Positions 32,390 through 41,794 of a stretch of 41,985 nt of DNA are shown here, one piece after another. Under the pieces are notes generated by a model. That model was not told the DNA's origin. It did not search any database and worked only from the letters and a program-made list of their open reading frames with translations. A program made the translations under genes and the position numbers. Source of the stretch: Spirochaetia bacterium (GTDB taxonomy: Bacteria > Spirochaetota > Spirochaetia > Sphaerochaetales > Sphaerochaetaceae); the NCBI GenBank assembly GCA_009930325.1, contig RZYO01000010.1:1-41985 (forward strand). The letters run 5' to 3'. How positions within the stretch are numbered: position 1 is the stretch's first letter; each line of letters begins with the position of its first letter.

Positions 32390-34717
32390 ATGAATAATAT
32401 AAGCAATAAAAAACTAATTCTCCATGGACACTTTTATCAACCACCAAGAGAAAACCCATTTACTGGAATAATTCCAAAACAACATTCAGCTTCCCCGTTT
32501 ATTAACTGGAATGAAAAAATATTACACGAATGTTATGCTTCAAATACTAGCAGTAGATATTTAGATAAATACGGTAAAATAATTTCATTAATTAATAATT
32601 TTGAATATATATCATTTAATTTTGGTCCAACGTTATTATCTTGGATTGAAACTAATCATAAAGATGTTCATCAAAAAATAGTTGATGCAGATAAAGCAAG
32701 TTTAAGAAGATTGGGCCACGGTAACGCTATCGCACAAGGATTTAATCACACAATTCTTCCTTTAGATAACTTAGATGATGCTAGATTACAAATAAAATGG
32801 GGAATTGAAGATTTTAAATATCGTTTTAATAGAATGCCTGAAGGTATGTGGCTTCCAGAAGCTGCTGTAAATGAAAAGATAATTGATATTTTAGTTGAAG
32901 AAGGAATAAGTTTCATTATTCTATCTCCTTGGCAATGCAAAGCAATAGAAGATGAAAATAATAATATAATCGAATTAAAAAATACACCTGCTCCATACGA
33001 TACTAGTTTCTATATTTACGGAGAGAAGGGAAATAAAATTAATGCTTTTTTCTATAACCCACAACTAGCGGAAGGGATTAGTTTTGGACATTTATTGAGA
33101 GATGCTGACAATTTATATAATGTAATTAAAAATATTTCTGACAAAGATAATACAAATTTTATTCATACTGCTACAGATGGAGAAATTTATGGACATCATG
33201 AACCATTCGGAGATATGGCCCTTGCCGCTCTTGTTAGAAAAGTGATAGAAAGAAAAGAATTTGAATTCACAAACTATGCGACTTTCTTAGAAGAAAATCC
33301 ACCAACAAAGCGTGCAATCTTACACTCTGGAGAAGACAACAAAGGAACAAGCTGGTCTTGTTTTCATGGGGTTAGTAGGTGGTATAAAGATTGCGGATGC
33401 CATACTGGAGGAGAACCTAACTGGAACCAGAAATGGAGACTTCCTTTAAGAATTGCCTTCAATAATAATTCAACAAAACTAAAAGAAATTTATAAAAATA
33501 GAATTTTAGAGATTTTTGATTCAAAATTGGATCCAATGAAATTACTGATGGATTATTCACTTGTTGTATGTGGTTCTATTAAAATGGAACAATTTATTGA
33601 TAATCTAGTAGCTTCTTATAATGAAGCAAAAGGTTTTGAAACTGAAATAGCTTCGCTTTTAGTAGGAATAAAAAATACGCATTTCTCTTTTACTTCATGT
33701 GGTTGGTTTTTCAATGATCTTGCAGGAGTTGAACCTGTTCAAAATATTCGATACGCACTTTATTCAATTAATTTATTTCAAAAATATAGCAAAGAAAGCC
33801 TCTTAACACCATTTTTAAAAGATTTAAAACTTGCAAAATGTAATAATAAAAGTGATGGTGATGGTATGACCATTGCTCAAAAATCTTTAAACTTATTACC
33901 CGGAGAAGTTGAAGCTTCCTTATTTTTTATTTTAAATAGATTAATTGCAAAGATAGAACTTTACGAAAATAGCTATGGAAGATTTTTATTAACTAAATAT
34001 ATGATTGTCGAAGAAAATATAAAATTTGAAATTTTTGACTCTTTTTCTTTAAGAGAGTTCAAAGGAGAAGCTGTATTTGACGAAAATTCTGGAGATACTG
34101 GTTTTGAATTATATTTAACATTGCTAGACAAATTAACAAAATCAACAAATCATTATACTATTAACAATAAAGATGTAAATGAAAGAATTGTTGATTTAAC
34201 TTATAATTGGATTGAAAGATCTTTAAGCGTTGTAGATGATATTGAATTAAAACAAATTGCTAAAAATATTGATAACTATTCTATGATTTCAAAAGGAAGT
34301 AAATTCGTACCTAATGATGCAATTTTTATTGAAAATATTGGTACTTGTCTAAGAGCGCTAAGGTCACTCTTTATTACACCAAACACTTTAACTTGGGAAT
34401 CAAAGAAGCAAAGTATTTCTCATCTTATTGATTTCATTATGATCCAAGGCCGAAAAAAAGAAAAAGATACTGTAAAAAATATATTCAATGAAGAAGCAAA
34501 ATCAATTGCTTATAGAATTGAAGAAGATGGATTACATAATAATTTAATTGAATACACAATAGATTTTTTGACCATGGCGCATGAAGAAAAATTAAATCTC
34601 GAAATGAAAGCTTTACAAAATATTGTATATAGTTACATTGATAAAGATTTAGATAAATTAAATATCAATAAAATATTATTTACACAAATGAAAGAATTAT
34701 TAAATTTTGTAATTTAA
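32390..34717 (+). CDS. Large GH57 family glycoside hydrolase with DUF3536 domain
   Basis: A 775-residue protein of a distinct GH57 subgroup. Motif 1 is LHGHFYQPPRENPF (11-24). The nucleophile is E157 in GMWLPEAAVN, and the acid/base is D263 in HTATDGEIYGHHEPFGDMAL. CGCHTGGEPNWNQKWRLPLR marks the start of the DUF3536 region, which fills the C-terminal half with helices. Substrate is not known for this subgroup; alpha-glucans are expected. It is divergent from the DUF4912-GH57 pair, suggesting shared glycogen-related use. The gene seems to be expressed from a leaderless transcript. Confidence 0.85.
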   Translation: MNNISNKKLILHGHFYQPPRENPFTGIIPKQHSASPFINWNEKILHECYASNTSSRYLDKYGKIISLINNFEYISFNFGPTLLSWIETNHKDVHQKIVDADKASLRRLGHGNAIAQGFNHTILPLDNLDDARLQIKWGIEDFKYRFNRMPEGMWLPEAAVNEKIIDILVEEGISFIILSPWQCKAIEDENNNIIELKNTPAPYDTSFYIYGEKGNKINAFFYNPQLAEGISFGHLLRDADNLYNVIKNISDKDNTNFIHTATDGEIYGHHEPFGDMALAALVRKVIERKEFEFTNYATFLEENPPTKRAILHSGEDNKGTSWSCFHGVSRWYKDCGCHTGGEPNWNQKWRLPLRIAFNNNSTKLKEIYKNRILEIFDSKLDPMKLLMDYSLVVCGSIKMEQFIDNLVASYNEAKGFETEIASLLVGIKNTHFSFTSCGWFFNDLAGVEPVQNIRYALYSINLFQKYSKESLLTPFLKDLKLAKCNNKSDGDGMTIAQKSLNLLPGEVEASLFFILNRLIAKIELYENSYGRFLLTKYMIVEENIKFEIFDSFSLREFKGEAVFDENSGDTGFELYLTLLDKLTKSTNHYTINNKDVNERIVDLTYNWIERSLSVVDDIELKQIAKNIDNYSMISKGSKFVPNDAIFIENIGTCLRALRSLFITPNTLTWESKKQSISHLIDFIMIQGRKKEKDTVKNIFNEEAKSIAYRIEEDGLHNNLIEYTIDFLTMAHEEKLNLEMKALQNIVYSYIDKDLDKLNINKILFTQMKELLNFVI

Positions 34718-34718
34718 T

Positions 34719-34765
34719 TAAAAATACACCTTTCAAAATATTTTTTTGATTGGTGTATTTTTTTT
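34719..34765. terminator. Bidirectional terminator between GH57 and recN
   Basis: AAAAATACACC pairs with GGTGTATTTTT, with an inner TCAAA/TTTGA stem, flanked by A and T runs. It serves both convergent genes. The remaining bases to 34843 are AT-rich without further signal. Confidence 0.82.
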
Positions 34766-34843
34766 ATATCTAAATAATATTAAAATTATATTGTTATATT
34801 ATAAAATATTATAGTTTAAATATAATAATTATTATAAATAAAT

Positions 34844-36505
34844 TTAATCGAGCAATGACTTAGCATGATCAATAGAAACCTTTGAATTAACATCACCTGA
34901 TAGCATTCTTGAAATTTCAGAAACTCTTTTTTCTGAATCTAACTCAACAATAGTAGTAAAACTTTGGCCTTCATTAACATATTTTTTTACAAGTAAATGA
35001 TTATTAGCTTTACTAGCAATAGAAGCTAAATGGGTTATTGTAATTACTTGAGAAGTTGTTGCCAACTCTTGTAAAGATTGTGCGACATTTGTTGCAACTT
35101 CACCACCAATACCAGCATCAATTTCATCAAAAACTAATGTTGAAACATGATCTTTTTCACTCAAAGTAGCTTTAATTGCCAACATTACTCTTGAGAGTTC
35201 TCCACCACTTGCTATCTCCTTAATACTTCTTTTTTCAATTCCTGGATTTGCACTCATTATAAATTCTATGCTATCGTAACCTGCTAAATGATAATCTTCT
35301 TTTGTAAAATCTATTGCAAAGGTAGCATGAATCATACCCAATTTTCTTAGTGTTTTTTCGATAGAAGACGATAGCTTTAATGCTGCTTTTTTTCTTTCTG
35401 TGCTCAATTGTTCAGCTTTAGCTTTCAATTCTTGCCTTGACTTATTTAATTTTTTGTCAATAAATATAATATCATCTTGCCCATTTGTTAAAGCATTAAG
35501 TTTTGAATCAATTGATTCTTTAAAAATCAAAACATTATCTAAAGATGGTCCATATTTTTTCTTAATTTTTTGTAATTGAGATAAACGACTTTGCATCTCA
35601 TCAAGTTCAACTTGACTATATTGCATATTATCAACATAATCTTTTAAAGTTTCATAAATATCTTCAACCTCAATTACACAACTTTTCATTCTATCTTTCA
35701 AATTTCCAATAGAATCATCTTTTTGACTAATTTTATCTAACATTTGAGTACAATTTTCTAAATTATTAATTGTACTTGAACCTTCATAGGAATTATTTAA
35801 TACTTCTAATATATAACTTACATTATCATGAATTTGTTCAAACTGACTTATCCTTCTAATATTATCAGATAATACCTCATCTTCATTTTCCCTTGGATCA
35901 ATAGAATTAATTTCATCAAAAGCATATTTGAGATAATCCTCTTGTTGCCTTGATGAATTAATTATATTTTCTATCTTTATCTTCTCTTTCTCTAAGTCCT
36001 TAACATCTTGATAATTTTTTTTATATTCTTCTAATAATAGAAGAGTATCTCCAAAATTATCTAATAAACTTAATTGTTTTGAACTTTGCATAATTGATTG
36101 ATGTGCATGCTGGGCAGAAATATCAATCAAATAAGTTGACAATTGAGCAAGCAAAGTTCTATTTACAGCTTCATTATTGATATAGCTCAAGGTTCTCCCA
36201 TTTGATTTAATTACTCTTTTAATTATTAAAGTATCATCAACACATTCAACATTATTTAATTTTAAAAAATCTAATAAATCAGAATCTCTATTATCAATAA
36301 AAAACTGGCCACTAACAGAAGCACTTTCATACCCTTTTCTAATTGCAGAAGAATCTGTTTTACCCCCTAATAATAAAGAAAGTGCAGATAACATAATTGA
36401 TTTACCAGCGCCTGTTTCCCCAGTAATAACACTAAATCCTTCTTTAAAATCTATATGAATATCTTCAATTAGTTTAAAAGCGTGTATATCTAAACACTCA
36501 AGCAT
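34844..36505 (-). CDS. recN: RecN, SMC-like DNA repair ATPase
   Basis: A 553-residue SMC-family ATPase of recombinational double-strand break repair. The Walker A is GETGAGKSIML near residue 30, the two coiled-coil arms span about 150-380, the signature motif is SGGELSRVMLA and Walker B is TLVFDEIDAGIGGEVA. The His switch follows in ITHLASIASKA. GGAGGAAGAGGTA directly precedes the ATG, which overlaps the nadK stop by 8 bases. It ends the DegT-like-nadK-recN unit; nadK-recN adjacency is common in bacteria. Confidence 0.95.
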   Translation of the reverse strand: MLECLDIHAFKLIEDIHIDFKEGFSVITGETGAGKSIMLSALSLLLGGKTDSSAIRKGYESASVSGQFFIDNRDSDLLDFLKLNNVECVDDTLIIKRVIKSNGRTLSYINNEAVNRTLLAQLSTYLIDISAQHAHQSIMQSSKQLSLLDNFGDTLLLLEEYKKNYQDVKDLEKEKIKIENIINSSRQQEDYLKYAFDEINSIDPRENEDEVLSDNIRRISQFEQIHDNVSYILEVLNNSYEGSSTINNLENCTQMLDKISQKDDSIGNLKDRMKSCVIEVEDIYETLKDYVDNMQYSQVELDEMQSRLSQLQKIKKKYGPSLDNVLIFKESIDSKLNALTNGQDDIIFIDKKLNKSRQELKAKAEQLSTERKKAALKLSSSIEKTLRKLGMIHATFAIDFTKEDYHLAGYDSIEFIMSANPGIEKRSIKEIASGGELSRVMLAIKATLSEKDHVSTLVFDEIDAGIGGEVATNVAQSLQELATTSQVITITHLASIASKANNHLLVKKYVNEGQSFTTIVELDSEKRVSEISRMLSGDVNSKVSIDHAKSLLD

Positions 36506-37364
36506 TACCTCTTCCTCCTGACCAATTCAATTTGTCTCTTAATATATCAAAATTTGTTCTATTATTTGTAACAAGTAAAATAGCTTTTGTTCTAGATTTT
36601 CTTATTTCAACAATATCATTTTCGAAGACTTCTGTATTTACCTGACCATCCAAATTAACCATTACTTCTGTTCTTTGATTTTCTAAAATTTTAAGAGATA
36701 TTCGTCTTTCACTTGAGACAACTAAAGGTCTATTTGATAATGTAAAAGGACAAATTGGAGTACATACTAATGCAGATAAATCATTATCAACAATAGGACC
36801 ACCAGCAGCTAAAGAATAACCTGTGCTCCCAGTTGGTGTTGATACAATCATCCCATCTGCTCTAAAACTACCTAAAAAAGTATTATCAACACTCATATCT
36901 AAAGTGATAACTTTACTCAATCCATTAGAAGTAACAACTACTTCATTTAATGCAGTGCCTCCAAAGACAATATCGCCTTTTCGAATAATCGTAGCTTTTA
37001 TTGTAGAGCGCTTATGAAGTAAATGCTTGTTACCCCCATTAATGTATGAATTTAAGGTATCTTTCCACTCATTAACAGAAACTTCAGTAATATAACCAAA
37101 GGTACCCATATTAACAGGTAAAATGGGTACACCTAAATCTTGAAGGTGTCTTACACAGTATAACACTGTTCCATCTCCTCCTAATGAAATAACTAAATCA
37201 ATATGACCATCATAATCAATTTGAGAAGAGTTGGAATTTGTAATAAATAAAGTTGAATTTATATTTATTTGTTTTAAATAATTTATTATTTCATTTGAAA
37301 TTTCTTTAACATTATTTTTTTGCCAATTTGCAACAATCAATATATTTTTCAATTTTTTAGCCAT
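36498..37364 (-). CDS. nadK: NAD kinase
   Basis: A 288-residue ATP-NAD kinase that makes NADP. The GGDG phosphate motif is in ISLGGDGTVLYCVRHL, followed by LPVNMGTFGYITEV with the conserved NxGxxG block and TPTGSTGYSLAAGGPIV. GGAG lies 8 bases before the ATG. It is 11 bases after the DegT-like gene and overlaps recN. Normal length and motifs. Confidence 0.95.
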   Translation of the reverse strand: MAKKLKNILIVANWQKNNVKEISNEIINYLKQININSTLFITNSNSSQIDYDGHIDLVISLGGDGTVLYCVRHLQDLGVPILPVNMGTFGYITEVSVNEWKDTLNSYINGGNKHLLHKRSTIKATIIRKGDIVFGGTALNEVVVTSNGLSKVITLDMSVDNTFLGSFRADGMIVSTPTGSTGYSLAAGGPIVDNDLSALVCTPICPFTLSNRPLVVSSERRISLKILENQRTEVMVNLDGQVNTEVFENDIVEIRKSRTKAILLVTNNRTNFDILRDKLNWSGGRGNA

Positions 37365-37375
37365 TAATGAAACTC

Positions 37376-38413
37376 CTATGGTAAATGAGAGATAACTTTT
37401 ACTAAGATATCAATTTCGCCTGTTTTTAAAAAGGGATAGATAGGAAAAGCCACTGCTCTTAATAATGAAGAGCTAGCAATAGGAAAAAGACTATATTGAT
37501 TTAAGTAATCACTACCTACACTATCTGTGAACATTTTCTTACAAGTTACACTATATTTTTTTGCAAACTTCAGTGCTTCTTCAGGATTAGAATCTAAAAT
37601 TACTGGGAAACACCATCCATTCGAAAAAAAACTAATATCTTTAATTCCAAAAAGTTGATGATCTGTCTTTAATAAAGCTTTTTTAAACATATCAAAAATT
37701 TCATTTCTTTTTATTAAATGATGATCAACATCATGAAGCTGAATTATTCCAAGTGCAGCATTCAAATCTGGCAATTGTTCATATTTTGAAATAAATTGAT
37801 ATTGTTTTTTCAATAAATCTTTATATTTTTTCTCATCATCATAAAGAATTGCTGCGCCACCACCACATGAAACCACATGTTCTTGTTCAAATGCACAAAT
37901 AACAATATCTCCAAAACAACCTGCATAATAATCATCAAACTTAGACCCAAAGCTTTGTGAAATATCTTCAATTATTGGAATATTTAATGATGAAAAATCT
38001 TCATTAAATGGAATTTGACAATAAGGTTCATTTAATAAAACGGCACAAACATTTTCATCTATGTTGTCCAAAATATTTTTTACTGATAGGCAACAAGTCT
38101 CCTCGTCTATATCAAGATATTTTAGTTTAACATTTAATGACTTTGCTGCAATTTTATATATTCTCGGAGCTAAAACAGAGGTTATAACAATACTTCCTTC
38201 TTTAACCCCAGAAAGTTTTAATGATGAAAGGATTGCATCATAATAACTTCTGATTGCTATTCCACCTTTTTTATGAAGTTTTTCACATAGCAAATTTAAA
38301 AATTCTTGTTTTTTTACACCTGGTCCAATCTTTTCATCAACCATTGTTTGCAACACAGATTGCATATCTTTTCTTCTAAGGGTTGGTTTATAAAATTCAA
38401 TATTATCTGCCAC
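37376..38413 (-). CDS. DegT/DnrJ/EryC1-like protein with His in place of the PLP lysine
   Basis: A 345-residue protein with the fold signatures of DegT-family aminotransferases. IIEDISQSFGS carries the Asp (about 150) that contacts the pyridine nitrogen, and CFGDIVICAF aligns with SFGDIAIFSF. The Schiff-base lysine that should follow is histidine (about 179, in FEQEHVVSCGGG). Transamination is therefore unlikely. In the dehydratase ColD a His also replaces this Lys while PLP is still used, so a dehydratase or a non-catalytic role is possible. No sugar-nucleotide genes are nearby; it leads a unit with nadK and recN. The start is GTG at 38413, with GAGG 5 bases upstream. Confidence 0.75.
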   Translation of the reverse strand: MADNIEFYKPTLRRKDMQSVLQTMVDEKIGPGVKKQEFLNLLCEKLHKKGGIAIRSYYDAILSSLKLSGVKEGSIVITSVLAPRIYKIAAKSLNVKLKYLDIDEETCCLSVKNILDNIDENVCAVLLNEPYCQIPFNEDFSSLNIPIIEDISQSFGSKFDDYYAGCFGDIVICAFEQEHVVSCGGGAAILYDDEKKYKDLLKKQYQFISKYEQLPDLNAALGIIQLHDVDHHLIKRNEIFDMFKKALLKTDHQLFGIKDISFFSNGWCFPVILDSNPEEALKFAKKYSVTCKKMFTDSVGSDYLNQYSLFPIASSSLLRAVAFPIYPFLKTGEIDILVKVISHLP

Positions 38414-38562
38414 AACTACCTCAATTTATTTATTTATATATATAATATATACGATTATTTAAGAATATTCTTTAATTATTTATTATTTTTATTAATTCTA
38501 CTTATTTTTCTTATAATTCTATTTTACAATAAATTATTGTTCAAAGCTATAATAAAATATGA

Positions 38563-38574
38563 TATGATATTTTT
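38563..38574 (+). promoter_or_regulatory. -10 element giving a leaderless CdaR-like mRNA
   Basis: TATGAT (38563-38568) ends exactly 6 bases before the ATG at 38575, and no Shine-Dalgarno is present. A TATAAT at 38548-38553 is an alternative -10. The rest of the 161-base gap is extremely AT-rich and contains the 12-base palindrome AAGAATATTCTT (38461-38472), a possible operator between the divergent units. Confidence 0.4.
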
Positions 38575-39699
38575 ATGGAAATATCAAAAACAGATGCTGT
38601 AGAAATAGTTAAAGAAATTTCAAATTTACTTCATAAAAAACTCAATATAATGAATAATGAAGGCATTATTATTGCTAGCTCTGATCCCTCTAGAATCAAT
38701 ACTTTTCATGAAGGTGCTTACAAAATAATTAATGAAAAATTAATTGAACTAGAAATACAAGAAAATGATTATGATTTAAAAGGGTCCTATATTGGATTAA
38801 ATTTTCCAATTGAAATAAATAATGAGATTATAGGGGTTGTTGGTATTACTGGAAATAGTGATGAAACAAGAGCATTTGGCAATATAGTAAAGAAAATGAC
38901 AGAAATTCTTATTGAAGGAAAAATAAGAGAAGAAAACTATAGAAATAAAGAAAAAGTCAGAGAATATTTTTTAATCGATTGGGTTTCAACAAATAATACT
39001 TTATTCAATTCCCAGCTGATTCAAAGAGGATTAGAATTTAATATTGATGTTCAAAAACAAAGAAGAATAGTTTGTATGGATATTTCAATTATTGAAAAAG
39101 ATAAAATCTTAATGTTAGAAAAAAGAATAAAAAACAAACTTTTATCATATGATTCTTCAAATTTAATATTTAGAGAATCTAACTCAATAGTATTAGTTAC
39201 ACAAGAATTAAACAGGGAGAAAATAAATACTCAATTAAATTCAATAATTAATTTAAGCAAAAAAGATAACGCAAAAGTATTTTTTGGAATTAGTAAAATT
39301 GTTACTGAATATTATAATATTCATAATTATTTTGAAAATGCAAAACATGCCTTAATTATTCAAAAAAGCAAAAATGTAAGTGGAATTTTATATTATAGTG
39401 ATTTAAATATTGAACTAATCTATGAACAGATTCCAACACTTACTAAAAACCAAATAATAAACAAAATCTTTTCTAATTATGACGAAACTGAAAAAGGTAG
39501 AATTATCAATATTTTAACAATTTACTATGAAAATAATTGCTCGATAAAGAATGCTTCTAATCTATTAAACATGCACCCTAATACACTTCAATATCATTTA
39601 AATAAAATAAAAAATATCACAAATCTTGATCCTAGAAACATTAAAGATTCTATGCTTTTTCAATTATGTATTGATTTCTATAATCAAATCAAAAATTAA
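38575..39699 (+). CDS. CdaR-type sugar diacid regulator
   Basis: A 374-residue transcription regulator. The N-terminal half matches the sugar-diacid recognition domain (INTFHEGAYKIINEK, then GSYIGLNFPIEINNEIIGVV and GITG). A middle GGDEF-like/PucR-type domain is followed by the C-terminal PucR helix-turn-helix (CSIKNASNLLNMHPNTLQYHLNKI). CdaR of E. coli activates garK and gar/gud genes in response to glycerate or sugar diacids. Here glycerate kinase follows in the same direction after 103 bases, so the regulator very likely controls it. No Shine-Dalgarno; probably leaderless. Confidence 0.87.
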   Translation: MEISKTDAVEIVKEISNLLHKKLNIMNNEGIIIASSDPSRINTFHEGAYKIINEKLIELEIQENDYDLKGSYIGLNFPIEINNEIIGVVGITGNSDETRAFGNIVKKMTEILIEGKIREENYRNKEKVREYFLIDWVSTNNTLFNSQLIQRGLEFNIDVQKQRRIVCMDISIIEKDKILMLEKRIKNKLLSYDSSNLIFRESNSIVLVTQELNREKINTQLNSIINLSKKDNAKVFFGISKIVTEYYNIHNYFENAKHALIIQKSKNVSGILYYSDLNIELIYEQIPTLTKNQIINKIFSNYDETEKGRIINILTIYYENNCSIKNASNLLNMHPNTLQYHLNKIKNITNLDPRNIKDSMLFQLCIDFYNQIKN

Positions 39700-39802
39700 A
39701 CTTTATTTGTTCTAAACACCAATAAACATAATATTTTTTTATTATACAAAACAATATATTCCAGCAAATATCTATGATATTCTCATTGTAATGGAGGACT
39801 AT

Positions 39803-40927
39803 ATGAAAGTAGTTATTGCATCAGATTCTTTTAAAGGAAGTGCTACATCTTTAGAAGTGGCAACAGCAATTGAAAGAGGTATTTTAAAAGCGGATAAGAA
39901 TGTTAAATTTGTAAAATTCCCTGTTTCTGACGGAGGGGAAGGGTTAATAGAAGTTATAGAAAGTTTAAGTGGATATACTAAAAAAACAATAATTGTAAAT
40001 GATCCTTTATTCAATAAAATTCAAGCTAGCTATGCTAGTAACACTGATACAGCCTTTATAGAAATGGCAGCTGCTAGTGGATTACCTCTTGTTCCAATGA
40101 ACAAAAGAAACCCATTAAATACTACAACATTTGGTACTGGAGAATTAATAAAAGATGCACTTGAGAATGGAGCTAAAAAATTAGTAATTGGAATTGGAGG
40201 AAGTGCAACTAATGATGGTGGTATTGGAATGTTATGTGCTTTAGGTGCTAAATTCTATGATTCAGATAATAATGAATTATCTCCAATCGGAAAAAGTCTA
40301 AATCTAATTAGCAAAGTTGATTTTTCCTCTTTTTACAAAAATTTAAAAGATGTTGAAATTTCTGTTGCATGCGATGTAGATAATCCTTTATGTGGTGAAA
40401 ATGGAGCAAGCTATATCTATGGGCCACAAAAAGGTGCTGATGAAGAGACTGTTGAATTCTTAGATAAGAGTTTAAAAAAGTTTTCAAAAGTAGTTTGTAA
40501 AGAAAAGGAAGCACTTGAAGCAGGCAGTGGAGCTGCTGGTGGACTTGGTTTTGCACTTAAAGCATTTTTAAATGCAGAACTAAAAAGTGGTATCGAATTA
40601 GTTTTATCAGCAATAGGTTTTGAAGAAGCTGTTTCAGATGCTGATTTAGTAATTACGGGTGAAGGGAAAATTGATGGACAAAGCAAAAGAGGAAAAGTAC
40701 CAGTTGGAGTTGCAAAACTAGCTAAAAAGTTCAATGTCCCAGTTATTGCTTTAGCTGGAGATATCGGAAAAGGGACTGAAAGTTTATATGATTTAGGAAT
40801 AGATGGAATAGTCTCAACAACAAGCAGAGCAATGCCTCTTGAAGAAGCTATGAAGCATTCACTTGAATTAACAGAAGATGAAGCATTTAGATTATGGAAA
40901 ATACTTCAAATTCAATTAAAACATTAA
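39803..40927 (+). CDS. garK: Glycerate kinase (GarK/GlxK family)
   Basis: A 374-residue ATP-dependent kinase that phosphorylates D-glycerate to a phosphoglycerate entering glycolysis. The N terminus KVVIASDSFKGSATSLEVA and the motifs FPVSDGGEGLIEVI, IGGSATNDGGIGM, GSGAAGGLGFALKAFL and VITGEGKIDGQSKRGKVP are all family hallmarks. GGAGG lies 5 bases before the ATG at 39803; the frame opens four codons earlier at an ATG that overlaps this signal. A TATGAT at 39773-39778 could be its own -10. It is followed by a strong terminator. It is paired with the CdaR-like gene upstream. Confidence 0.94.
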   Translation: MKVVIASDSFKGSATSLEVATAIERGILKADKNVKFVKFPVSDGGEGLIEVIESLSGYTKKTIIVNDPLFNKIQASYASNTDTAFIEMAAASGLPLVPMNKRNPLNTTTFGTGELIKDALENGAKKLVIGIGGSATNDGGIGMLCALGAKFYDSDNNELSPIGKSLNLISKVDFSSFYKNLKDVEISVACDVDNPLCGENGASYIYGPQKGADEETVEFLDKSLKKFSKVVCKEKEALEAGSGAAGGLGFALKAFLNAELKSGIELVLSAIGFEEAVSDADLVITGEGKIDGQSKRGKVPVGVAKLAKKFNVPVIALAGDIGKGTESLYDLGIDGIVSTTSRAMPLEEAMKHSLELTEDEAFRLWKILQIQLKH

Positions 40928-40946
40928 TTAAATATTTATTAAATTT

Positions 40947-40971
40947 TCCCTCTATTTATAGAGGGATTTTT
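40947..40971 (+). terminator. Terminator of the glycerate kinase unit
   Basis: TCCCTCTA and TAGAGGGA form a perfect 8-bp stem around TTTA, followed by TTTTT. It works on the plus strand; on the minus strand there is no T run. It touches the last codon of the convergent HAD gene. Confidence 0.9.
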
Positions 40972-41794
40972 ATAAAATTTGAGTATATTCTTTGATAAAA
41001 TATGCAATTCCATCCTCATTATTTGATTTTGTTGTATATTTTGCACTTTTCTTTATTTCTGAATTTGCATTCCCCATTGCTACAGTATGTGGAAATTTAC
41101 TTAACATCTCAAGATCATTATGACTATCACCAAAAACTATAATTTCATCATCATTAATGTTTAATAGATTCAAAACTTTTTTAATCCCAAAATATTTATT
41201 TGCTTTCTTATTTAAAATTTCTAAATAATTAACATGCGCTGAAGTTATGTATAATTCTTCGATGATATCTTTCTGTTTATCTAAAACCAAATCTTGTAAA
41301 TCTTTGTTTATACCTTGATTTTTGCCAAAAAACTCACATTTAACAGCCATTTCTTTTTTACTATCATAAAGATCTTGATTAATTAAATTTTTTCTATCAT
41401 CTGCAGAGTCGATAATATATGAATCTATTTTATCCTCTTCTAAATATATACATTCTGGTGTATATATATTTAAACTAACTTTTATCTCTTTAGATAAAGA
41501 AATAAAATAATCTATTGTCTTTGAGCTTATTGGAATACTATCGATTATATTGTTTTTTTGAGGATCAAAAATTAAAGCACCATTTGCTAATATCATTGGT
41601 TCTTTTATATTTAAGGACTTAGTCATTGGTATACTAGTTTGTGGAGTCCTACCAGTAGCTATAATAATTTTTATACCTTTATCTTTCAACTGAAGTAACA
41701 CTTTTTTTGTTTCTTCCAAAATATTTAATTGAGGACTTAATAAAGTTCCATCTAAATCTAAAATAATTGCTTTTATATTTGTAATTTTATTCAT
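40970..41794 (-). CDS. Cof-type HAD-IIB phosphatase
   Basis: A 274-residue haloacid dehalogenase superfamily hydrolase of the Cof/IIB subgroup. Motif 1 is ILDLDGTLL with nucleophile and acid Asp, motif 2 is IIATGRT, the type IIB cap domain fills about 85-195, and motifs 3-4 are GDSHNDLEML with VAMGNANSEIKKSAKY. These enzymes dephosphorylate sugar phosphates or cofactors such as FMN or PLP; the substrate cannot be predicted. The start has no clear Shine-Dalgarno. It is a single gene between the glycerate kinase unit and the rRNA terminator. Confidence 0.9.
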   Translation of the reverse strand: MNKITNIKAIILDLDGTLLSPQLNILEETKKVLLQLKDKGIKIIIATGRTPQTSIPMTKSLNIKEPMILANGALIFDPQKNNIIDSIPISSKTIDYFISLSKEIKVSLNIYTPECIYLEEDKIDSYIIDSADDRKNLINQDLYDSKKEMAVKCEFFGKNQGINKDLQDLVLDKQKDIIEELYITSAHVNYLEILNKKANKYFGIKKVLNLLNINDDEIIVFGDSHNDLEMLSKFPHTVAMGNANSEIKKSAKYTTKSNNEDGIAYFIKEYTQIL

